64,000 nucleotides of DNA. It comes from Pectinophora gossypiella. Taxonomy: Eukaryota; Arthropoda; Insecta; Lepidoptera; Gelechiidae. Position numbers and translations under genes: made by a program. The notes under the pieces were generated by a model. The model saw only the letters and a list, made by a program, of their open reading frames with translations. It had not been told where the DNA came from and did no database searches. The DNA lies in assembly GCF_024362695.1 (NCBI RefSeq), contig NC_065426.1:10570236-10634235 (forward strand), in the 5' to 3' direction. Below are positions 30,961 through 41,800 of the stretch, piece by piece (the stretch's first letter is position 1; each line of letters starts with the position of its first letter).

Positions 30961-33900
30961 ACTATCGATGTCACTAGTCGTAAGAAAAAAATATCACCTA
31001 TATAGGTAGGTACCTATAATGTGTGTATATTTTAATATTGTTAATGTAGGTAGGTATATGTGTGTCGAAGTTATTACCTAAATAAACTTTTTATATATTT
31101 TATTAATATTAAATTAATTTGCAGCCAAATAAAGTAATGAATTGGTGTCCAAAGATTTAGAAGTAGATAGGTTAATTTTATAGCTATACCTAGTAATTTT
31201 ATTGACAAACGTTTTAAAAATAGAATGTCTGCATTGGAAAAAACAAACGAACGAAAGTTTGTTTGTCGAAGCAAAGGTGAAGTGGCCAGTTTGACCTTCG
31301 TTTAGAAACTAATCGAGAAGAAATACCTACCTACCTTCCTACAGCCTGGCTAAATAAACAGCCAATAAGTTTTGTTTATATTTTACTAGCGTCTAACATC
31401 TTTATTTAGAAACAATTAGCACAAAAATGCCATAAAACATTAAGATTCTTATTAGAAAAACTTACCTTTCGTCAACAATGTGTCCAATAAAAAACCTTTG
31501 ACGGAAAAGTTATGCCACTAACAATTCAAACACATTTACACATTGAATATTCTATCTGTATTTTAAAATTATGCGATTACAAAATCCATAATAAACAGTA
31601 GATAGGACGCAAACCCGTTTCTGTTAAGAAATTCCTTACGGCACAAGTTTTTTATACAAAAACGGAACTTCACACTATAATATTTGTAGATGTTTTTCCA
31701 AAAATGTCGACAAAAAAGTTTTTATTTAGTTTTAAACGATTTCACTTTAAAAAGTTATAAAATTCAAAACATAATTTTTTCGATCTCGCGCACGCGTATT
31801 ACCGACACCTTCCTTGCACGACGCAACAATACGACTGGCGGTCGTCTTGTGAGAACCAATCAGAGCCTTGCATTCTCCGAAGATCGTGATGTTAACCGGC
31901 CATTTCAAATTGTTGCTTCTTCACAACAAAATCAAGTTATAGAGCGTATTTTTTATTTGTTGAGGTTACAGAGCTATGTTTGAAAATGGTTTGAAATACG
32001 TGAGTTCAATTCAAAACTTATTCTCGATTTTATAATAGACTTCTTTATCAACATTTTAAACTACAATCAAGTATTGTAGGTGCCTATTTTCACTTTAAAC
32101 GGCACTTTTTACCATTTTAATCCATTAGATAGGCACCTCAAGTTGAAAGGTGACTTTAACTCTCAAAGGTTTAAGTTTAAAGTAGTATAAAGCGGTGTGT
32201 TTAAAGTTGATCACCTCGGAAGAAATCTCCGGCCTCGAATGGTATGCGGTCTGGCATGTCAGAAGCCTGTGCAGAATTTACTTTGTATGACGTAATCATA
32301 ATCAGTGCTCAGGTAGGTATCGATTTAGAGATGATTAGGATAGGAAAAAGTAAGCTTACTATAGAATGTCTTTCAATCTGTGGTTAAGGTATTTATACTC
32401 ATTATTATCAACTACTTCAATTATTACATGCATCTTTGATGGGTAGGCAGAGAGGGTCTATCACCGGGGACAATGTTCTTTCTCTATTTGCTTATTATTT
32501 CTTCATTCGTTACTGATTTTATCTTATACCTACTTACTTAATTCATTTATTCGCAATAAAAATGGTATATGTAGTTTACAAAAAACAAATAGATTTTAAT
32601 GTATCTAACTTCTTATAGGTAATAAGATGAGAGTGGATGAAGCGAAAGTGGTTTATCAGGATCTTAGTAAGAGGAATTCCGTGATCTCTGCCTACCCCAA
32701 GTGGAAATAGGCGTGATCTTATGTACGTAACATGTAGTATAATAATAAATTGTTCAAAAACTTTACACATTTAGGAACTACTAATGCCATCTATGGAAAG
32801 ACGAGTGAACTAAAATTCAAACAGCACAATCGATTTACGCGCGCAAATTCTTTAGCAGAGATAGAAATCGCCAGTGGACTCGATACTAAGAAAAGGCCGT
32901 GTGTGTTTATGTAAATAGGTATAACAAGTCACGCACGAGACAGGTCCTATAAAGTAAGTTCCGTAATTGCCTAAATCCAGGCTATCTGGTCGGTCAAGTA
33001 TCGCTAATAGCTGCTAGTGTAGAAACCTAGCTGTCACTCACGTAGTGTAGGTACTTCCGTCAACAAGCGTACGTGGTCTGACTTCCTATAGTATAGCGGT
33101 AACGTACCCAACTGTGGTGGGGAAGGATGGTTATGAAATTTGACTTGAAGGCTTAATGTATAAGCATGTTTTGTTCTGTCTCTATCTATGTGCTCTGTTT
33201 GTTCGTAATCGTCATCAAGGTGACCAGAGGTTGGTGGAGCACCACTCAGAACCCAAATCAATTGAGAAAAGTGACCTTAAATGACCTTAAATGACCCGAT
33301 CGGGCATCAAACACGGGACCTCTGTAGTGCACTTGTTTAGGAATTTATATTAAATTATTTATTGTACACATAAAAAGCAACAAAAGAACATTGTATGGCA
33401 AAAGATGGGCTTATTTCAATAAGAAGTTAATTCCAGCCAACACTGCGTGGTGTGAAATATTATAATTAGGCAGCTATTAAAATTAAAAACACAAAAGTCC
33501 ACTTAACCTCCTAAGGCCGAGATTTAAACACAATACACAATAGTTCGGCTTTACTTACCACTTTTTTTTACCACTTTAATGTAAAAAAGTAAAAACATTG
33601 AATCTCATAAATTGTGTTTTATTTCTATAAAAATGTAACAGTATACAGTCCTACACTTAATTAATTTGATTTCATAAACACAAAACAATGTACAGAACAG
33701 ACATAAATATTAAAAATTCATCCGAGCAATAACTACTAATAACTTTAAGTTTTCCACTTGAATTTTATTATCAATATACCTCAATATGTCTGCAATTTAA
33801 GGAACAATAAACATTTACATAATATCAGGAAGTCAGGAACCAATTTAAATAAAATATAGCCGAAAGATCGAGATCACAATTTAAAAAACCAAATACTTTT

Positions 33901-34667
33901 AAATAATTAGATTTTGTATAAATATTAAAATACTATATTTGTACCAAAACTACAAATTCTAAGTACATTATACTTTTCAATTAATTTTTATTTTTCAGTT
34001 AGCAAAACTGACTAGAATAACCAGTAATGAATTAATATTAATTTAAATAATTCTACAATTATAATTTAACCTAGAGTTACATAAATTTTTATTTGTAAAT
34101 AATTATATTTGGAAACAAAATGCATTTTGAAATTAATAGATTTAAATAATTTAGAATATATTTGAACTATTTGACCAAATACTCGCTACTTTCTACTCTT
34201 CTTGCTAAATTATGGGCGAAACAAACTCAATGGCAAGACTCGTCTTGCAAAACTTGTAAAAAGAACAAAAAAAAACAATTTATAAATAAAATTCAAAACC
34301 TTAAACAATATCTCTACCTACTAAACATATCCCTACTAAATCATCTCACTTATATTTTTAAGCTCTAAAGTTTTATAATTGTTACAGGAATGTTTTGCTA
34401 AATATCTTGAGACTCTAAATTAGGCGTCTTTTTTATTTTCAAGAGAAATAGAAATTTTAATATTGTTTTTTGGTCAACATGTCGTAACTACCGCCATCTA
34501 TGTGAGTAATATGAACTACATCCTCAGTATTGATTTTGTGCGAGTTCCCATTAAAATCCATAGATGTCGCTTTTAAAACTGCATATCGAAACGAATTAAT
34601 TACGTCATCAAAATAATTAAAATTTTATCTCATTGGATAATTGTTTGACAAAGACTGTGACTGTCTA
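30961..34667. other. 3.7 kb without a recognised gene; AT-rich
   Basis: Very AT-rich at 33480-34440. A CpG-containing patch at about 31785-31900 has AACCAATCAGAG (CCAAT-like), but no exon could be built from it. LINE-type end motifs occur near 32690-32725 (CTGCCTACCCCAAGTGG). Frames such as 31690-31983 and 32576-32770 have no recognisable content. Confidence 0.4.
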
Positions 34668-34795
34668 AGAAGGCCAAAGTAATTCATCTAGAAAGCAATA
34701 TTGCAATTTGACAGTTGCGTATACATTAATATCAAGAAGTGTCAAATAGCAATATTGCTTTATTTAGGTAATTGCTCCAATGTGGCCTTCTTAAC
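34668..34795. mobile_element. MITE-M
   Basis: The left end TAAGAAGGCCAAAGTAATTC and the right end CAATGTGGCCTTCTTAAC are near inverses, with AGCAATATTGC at both shoulders. A partial copy lies at about 12690-12840. Confidence 0.55.
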
Positions 34796-34974
34796 CACCA
34801 CACGTTTAGGCTGTGCGTCCATGTACAGAGCGTCGTCATTTATAATGTGTTGTCATAGCAACGTCGGGCGCGGATTAGTCGATCTAGTGAACTCAGTATT
34901 ATAGCAAACTACATAAGGCGGTCTGCTCGGCTCTTTGGACGCGTTTTCGTATGAATTCGCTTCGTGCATATCAC

Positions 34975-35165
34975 CAGCATCATTAAGAGCCACGCTCTTG
35001 TCGGTGTAGCGTTCTCCATTCTTGTCTATCAAAGGCCAATACTTTCACTTCCTCATAAGACACGACGTTAGTCTTTTCTTTAATTTGTTCCATGTAAGCT
35101 CTTATTGGTCTTCCCCTTCCTCTCTTTCCTTCTGATTCTTCCGTCAGTCATTTACTTGTTTAGAC
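34975..35165 (-). pseudogene. LINE-L 3' relic
   Basis: GAGCCACGCTCTTGTCGGTG then TCTATCAAAGGCCAATACTT and CTTCCCCTTCCTCTCTTTCC is the reverse of the C-terminal coding end and 3' tail seen at 40610-40900. Confidence 0.65.
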
Positions 35166-35199
35166 CAGTGCAAATTAATATTCACAAGCACAATACGTT

Positions 35200-35640
35200 T
35201 AACAGGAAGCTCGGTGACGCGTGGGTACTTAGTTCAACTTGCGATGGATGTACCTCTAACGGCCTCCGTAGTCCAGTGGTTGAGCGTTGTGCTCACGATC
35301 CGGAGGTCCTGAGTTCAATTCCTGGTGGAGACATATCACAAAAATCACTTTGTGATCCCTAGTTTGGTTAGGACAAGCTGATCACCTGATTGTTCGAAAG
35401 TAAGACGATCCGTGCTTCGTAAGGCACGTTAAGCCGTTGGTTCCGGTTACTACTTACTGATGCTATTACGTAGTCATTACATGAGCCATGTCAGGGGCCT
35501 TTGGCGGCTCAATAGTAACCTTGACACCAGAATTGATGAGGTAGGTAATCCACCTCACAACCCACACGACAGAAGATGTACCTCTAACTACCCCAATTGG
35601 GTTATAGTCGTGAGCTTACGTTATATAATATGTTCATGAT
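35200..35640 (+). repeat. SINE-2 tail, split by SINE-1
   Basis: GGAAGCTCGGTGACGCGTGG and GCGATGGATGTACCTCT precede the insertion. AACTACCCCAATTGGG and ATAGTCGTGAGCTTACG follow it. Confidence 0.6.
35261..35574 (+). mobile_element. SINE-1, full length, TSD GATGTACCTCTAAC
   Basis: A 14-bp duplication (35247-35260 and 35575-35588) brackets 314 bp with a complete tRNA-like head (GGCCTCCGTAGTCCAGTGG, GAGTTCAATTCCTGG), core (35409-35446) and tail (CACCTCACAACCCACACG). This is a SINE-into-SINE nesting. Confidence 0.88.
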
Positions 35641-35729
35641 AGCCTCCCCCCGCCCCGCGCTAGCGACGGCATTGCTGTGTCGTCGTTCATTTGTTACGAA
35701 TTATTTCATTATACCAGCTAATCAACAGT

Positions 35730-35739
35730 TTTATTTATT
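35730..35739 (-). terminator. Poly(A) signal of the RPS6KC1 homologue
   Basis: On the minus strand AATAAATAAA begins about 20 bases past the stop codon at 35758-35760, giving two overlapping AATAAA hexamers and implying a very short 3' UTR. Confidence 0.6.
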
Positions 35740-35757
35740 ATCCTGGACCTAACAGAT

Positions 35758-35886
35758 TTATTCTGGAACAGTCCAGCTATCGTAGACCTGGGCCCAGTCG
35801 ATCTGTTTGAAGTATGGATGCCGCTTGATCTCCTCTATCCCGTCCTTGCCAGCGCCGAGGCGTTCCGACGGCTCGTATGTTAGGAG
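35758..35886 (-). CDS. RPS6KC1: RPS6KC1 exon 14 (C-terminus)
   Basis: 42 codons and TAA: LLTYEPSERLGAGKDGIEEI then KRHPYFKQIDWAQVYDSW, the usual AGC-kinase end (ERLGAG, HPFF, DW). Acceptor TTTCAG. Confidence 0.9.
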   Translation of the reverse strand, partial: LLTYEPSERLGAGKDGIEEIKRHPYFKQIDWAQVYDSWTVPE

Positions 35887-38800
35887 CTGAAACGAAAAAC
35901 AGGGCAAGAGTGAAGGCGCTTTTCCTGCAGGCATAACTTGGAAGCGTTTTTCTTATTCTCCTTATATGTATTATTATATTGTATAGGCTATTTGTATGTA
36001 TGTATGTATGTGTGTGTTATTTATTATTACTATTTTCTTATTTATTTTTTTATTTTTATTCGTATCATTATATGTTTATTGCACCAGCCCGTGCTCCAAT
36101 GCATTAACTTCTTTCACCCTAAGGTTGCCTGGCAGAACATGCTATTTAGCAATAAGGCCGCCCATTGTACTTATGTTTCTATTCGTATGTTTATGTCCTT
36201 TGTATATGTCGTTGTGCAATTAAGTATTATTGATTGATTGATTGAAAAACAATAGGTTTTATAAACTTAACCGCACCCATGCAAAAGTCACATTCTTACA
36301 GAGTGCCGCCTAGCGTGTAAGAGTGAGACAGACAGTGCGCGCGTTCCCCCTTACTCAAATTCAAAAATATCTTTATTCAGTAGGTAACATAGTTACACTT
36401 TGAATTGTCAATTTTACATAACGAACGTCTCATCCGTCTAAAACTACTGCAGCATCCACAACCTGTATAGCCGGGGAAAAGAGCGGCTTACGGCCATTCA
36501 GATAGTAAGGGTGGTATTAATAAACTAATCTCAGCTTTGAGACTGCCCTCAAGATTATGTCAATGTGACAGTTCTTATATAAAAACAGGGACTTGAGCAT
36601 GATCTTGAGGGCAGTCTCAGAGATTAGTTTATTAATACCACCCTTAGACCCAGAGTATACAGCACCGTGGACAGGAGCACAACCCACGCCGTACACACCT
36701 CTTCCCGACTCACTGGGATTACAGGCAACACGACATTCCTGAAGAGCACTGAAGCACTTGAATCGACCTCCGGTCTGAGGGGGGCAGTGATGTAGCGGAC
36801 TCAACTAGTTGGCCACCTAGTTCCGCCCACATGCAACAGATGGCGCCACATTCAATAATGCAGTCTTCCAAGCGGTCGTGAAACGCGGTATCGAAGTTTA
36901 CACGGCAAGACGCATATATACAACTTCCAACATAACACCGTTGGATCGTCGATCCCTAGTCACACTACCAACTTGTGGCTAGCGGGGTACTATGCTCAGT
37001 TCGGTACCCTGAAAAACATTCTTCGGCGGCAGCACACCCACGCCGCCAAACAAACAAACACAGAAGGGGTGCGGTAACTCCCGCTCGGTGGTCTATACGA
37101 ATTGGTGCTGTGGTACACCAGCTTGCTTCTCAAACGGAGAGCGCCGGTTCGAACCCCGGTACTGGTGTTCCAATGAGTTATTAATGTATTTTTAGAGCAA
37201 TTTTTCACTAACACAGTTGGCTCGACCCTTATAGGCGGCGATACGGCTCACCACCTATCATATAACAGAAAGGTACTTAGTCCATCTTACGATGGACGTA
37301 CAGTCATGAGCAATATAATGTACCCACTTTAGGACTCTGTCGCACTAACATATTTGACATTTAGTGAGACTTACAGTTCAATTTGTCAAAAAAGTTAATG
37401 TGACATGGTACCAAAGTGTATACATATTAATGCTCGTGACCGTACCTCTGACTATCCCATTTGGGATATAGTCGTGAGTCGTGAGCTTATGTATTGAGCT
37501 ATTACCTGTGTAAGGAGGGACTGTTCTTCCACAGTCAGCCCATCAGGCAGCTGCAGGATCGTGTGACTCGTGAACACGCTGCGGTGGTAGTATGACAGTG
37601 GCTGCAACAACAGTATAACAGTTACTATTACCGGTAGACCGACTAAAGAAAGCTGCTTAGCCGCAGTAAGCCGATTGGTCGGCCCATTAAACCGATTGGT
37701 CGGTTCATTAAACCGATTGTTCGGCCCAGTAAACCGATTGTTCGGCCCAGTAAACCGATTGGTCGGCCCAGTAAACCGATTGGTCGGCCCAGTAAACCGA
37801 TTGGTCGGCACAGTAAACCGATTGGTCGGCCCAGTAAAACGCTTAGTCGGCCCAGTAAGCCGATTGGTCGGCCCAGTAAGCCGATTGGTCGGCCCAGTAA
37901 GGTAGTTAGTCGGCCCAGTAAGCAGACTAGTTGCCACTGTAACCCGATTCGATGGCCCAGTAAGCTGATTGGTCGCCCCAGTGAGCAGTTCAATCGGCCT
38001 AGAAAGCCGCTTAGGCGGCCCAAAATGCCGATTATTCGGTCTATTTTGCAGCTATTACTGTGTAGGAAAGTACTGTTTCTAAAGTTAGTAATAAGCACGA
38101 AACATGAAGAACATAATTAACATCATCTCCTTGGCCGGGCATGTGATGAGCGGATCACACTTATCTCAGCTACTGTAGTAACTTGCAGGACTATTAGATT
38201 GCCAATTTGTCCGAAACCACTTTGACCACATGGCCGGCCAAGTGTTGCCCACTGACCACTCCGCACAGCAGCCGGTACATGAGCGCCCCGAAGCTCCAGT
38301 AGTCGCACACCCGCACGTCGGTCACCTCGTCCCTCTCACACGAGTACCTAGAAAATAAATAAAAAATGAACAAGGTGTTAGTGATATCGTAACGAAAACT
38401 TTGAAGGAGTCATCAAGTGGAATTTTCCTTCGCAAAAGTACGGAACTGAAAATAACAATAAAAAAACAAAAAAAATCACGAATTTTCCGACAGGACACTT
38501 GATATCAACTCAGAATCATGGTCTGAATCCTCCCCCTCAGTATCCGTTACGATGTCAGTAATACCGATACGTACTCATATCTGTACGTACTTGTACGGGG
38601 AGTAAGCGACGTCGTAACGAATACTGAGGGGGATGAATCAACTTATTATTGAAGTAGAATTTTCCATCGCATTTTTATGTATGTACCATGGTATAAGAAG
38701 ACCAGGTATGCTCAAAACTGACAGCTAGCATTTCAAGGTTAGCCCAGCTGACGTCATCCCACCCCGCGTTGCCATTTCGTAAAAAAAAATTACCCACGAC

Positions 38801-41800
38801 CAATGTTTTTAATTTACTTTGCAAGGAAATTTTGAACTTTTAGTAAAAGATATGTGACAAATAATAGTAATTAAATACATTAGTCAGTCATTCGCTTAAT
38901 TTTCAATAATAACATTTACGTCCTGGAAATGTTGGAGATATCAATTGAATGGTAACACTTACGTCATCAATGGGCTAGCAATGGCGGCTTGTCAACAGAT
39001 TGAGCATACCTGCGGGCTTAGCACCGTAAGCACGCGACTCTTTCTCGCCGCAACAGAAATCGTCTGTCTCTTTCTGTGCAGTACTGTGAGAGAGTGATGG
39101 GTGACAAATGTCGAGGCGAGAAAGAGTCGCACGCTTACGGTGCTAAGTTTTCTTGTCTTCTTATACCATGGTATGTATAATGTTTCTTGGATGAAATGAA
39201 TATGGAAACTATCCTAACCCACCTGTACAACTCCGGCGCTACATACAGCATCACCCCAGGCCTGTGCAGTTTGGATAGAGTCACCTCTATGTCCGAGTAC
39301 GATGTGAAATATGTCAGGATCACTTGTCCGCCCTCGCCTAGCAGGATGTTCGACGGGTTCAGGTCCCTGGAAGGTAGGAGGGGTGGCTTAGATTAGTCTG
39401 TAGTACAATTAACTCTGTCTGTAGAACTATTTCTATTCTATTCTAGTCAATCTTATATGTCACCTATTCCACCTGTCCGTGAAAATATATGCACAGGGTG
39501 TTAGTGCCTTCTAGACACTGCAAATCATTTGAAAAAGATGTGTGACGCCTGAAGGGTGACACCACCGAATAGAAAAGAGGTTGGAAAGGCCGAGTGATAG
39601 CTAAACGCGCGCCATTTTGTGCTGCCACCAAAGAATGATTATCGATATAGAATGATATTTTAGGGTATCGAACTTAGCATAGTACCCCGCTAGCCACAAG
39701 TTGGTAGAGTGACTTTGGAAGTTGTATATATGCGTCTTGCTGTGTAAACTTCGATACAGCGTTTCACGACTGCTTCATGACTGCATTATTTAATGTGGCG
39801 CCATCTGTTGCACGTGGGCAGAACTAGCTAGCCAACTAGTTAGGTTCGCCTCACATGTGTAAGCAAATAGTTCTCATCCGTAAACTTTACGACGCACGGA
39901 GCTCCGCGCAAATATATTAAAAGGTCATCTTGTGCATTATAATATGCAGGGCAATACGTTAAATATCGACTATCATCCATGGAGAACCCTCTTTATCAGA
40001 GGAAAGCTAAAAGCCTTAGTCCCCACCTGCACAGCACCCCGCAGTGGTGCAGGCTCTCCAGCGCCGTGAGCAGCTGCGCCGCCCAGCGCCGCACGGCGCC
40101 CGCGGGCAGCACGCGGCCCGCCTGAGGGGGGGGCGATGGTATTAACAGCTGATAACTTGTATATATATACTGGGTGTTAGTGACATCGTAACGAAAACTT
40201 TGAGGGATGATTCAGACCATGATTCTGAGTTGGTAACAAGTAAATTTTCCTGTTGTAAATTTATGAGTTTTTGTATTTTTTTAAATTTTCCGTTCCGTAC
40301 TTTTGCGACGGAAAATTCCACTTGATATCAACCCAGCACCATAGCCTGAATCATCCCTCAAAATTTTCGTTACGATGTCACTAACACCCTATATGTTATG
40401 ATAAGATTGGAGCATAGGAGATACTTCGTAAAGACAGAATTTACGTACTTTTTTCTTTATCCTTATTACTTGATTACATCGTATAATCTTTGAGACTTAG
40501 GCTTTTTATTCTGTGGGGAACTACTTCCTGGCCGCACCCCAACATTAATTTTCTTTTAATGCTTTGACATACAGTTTTTTATTTATTTTTTAAATGTAGA
40601 CGTTATATTTACACAAGAGAGGAAGGGGAAGACCAAGAAGAGCTTACATGGAACAAGTTGAAGAGAAGGCGAACGTTATGTCTTATAAGGAATTAAAACA
40701 CATAATAACGGGTTCTTACCGCGTTTAAATGGGGATATGAGACTCCCGTTATTATGTAAGAACCCGTTATTATGTGTTTTAATTATGATAATAACCGCGT
40801 AATCTTATAAGGAAGTTAAAGAATTGGCCTTTGATAAACAAGAATGGAAAATGCTACACTGAACTGACAAGAGCGCGGCTCTTAAATTAGTGATGATGGT
40901 TCACTTACCCTGTTAATAGGAGGCGTCTCGACTCTCCTCTCAACTTTCCCAACATTTTGTACTTTAACCTCTTCCCTATCACTAACGACTTGAATTTTGA
41001 CGTCTTCCTCTTCCACGGGTTTATCACCAACTATTGACACTTCACTTAAAACTTTATCGACATTTTTCAACAATTTCTGCGAATTCAATACAATTTCTGA
41101 CACGTCCATATTGTCATAATTATCAGTCTTATTATTGTTACTTGTATCTACTTCATCTATGTTAGCTATAATACTAATTTCTGAGTCCGTCGCTGACTTT
41201 ACATTTTCAACTTTGTTAATACTGTCTACGTTTTCATTTTCAACGTCACCTCTTTTGTTTTTCGGTTCTGTGAAGACGTTTTCGAGGTTCACTTCTCTTT
41301 GGGGAGTGTTGGGTATAGATTTCGCGTAGTTTTTTATGTAGTCGAATAGTTTCTCGCCCGGAGCGTACGCTAGTATGAGGAATATGAGGTTGTTGGTTTC
41401 TATGTAGGAGTGTAAGGGCACCATGTATGGGATGACGGTCGGCAAGATAGGTTGGCGGGTCTCGTTCGTGTTCTGCAGGAAATACTCGTCGAATTCAGTC
41501 AGGTTGTTCGGTATTTTTTGGATGACCTAAAAAGAAACATTTTGGTACTGTTACATTATTATTATTATTTATTAAGTACAGTAGCAGCATAAGCTGATGC
41601 GTGTGCGTCACTGCACTTGGGTTTTTGTTTTTTTATAATGTTCGTCAAGTCTATTCTTAAATGAGTTCACTGATCATTCATTTACCATAGTAAATGTAAT
41701 TAAGTAAATTATTACTTACATAATCATCATCATCATTGTTCATTACTAACATATTATGATACCTCATCATCATCAGCCCATTAATGTCCCCACTGCTGGG

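Noticed and set aside
30961..34667. Hidden host gene in the long AT-rich stretch
   Set aside because: No frame with recognisable content or paired splice sites was found. It is annotated as empty rather than forced.
37643..38098. Long repetitive open frames on both strands (up to 161 codons)
   Set aside because: They are a by-product of the stop-free 21-bp minisatellite, lie in an intron and have no start or splice support.
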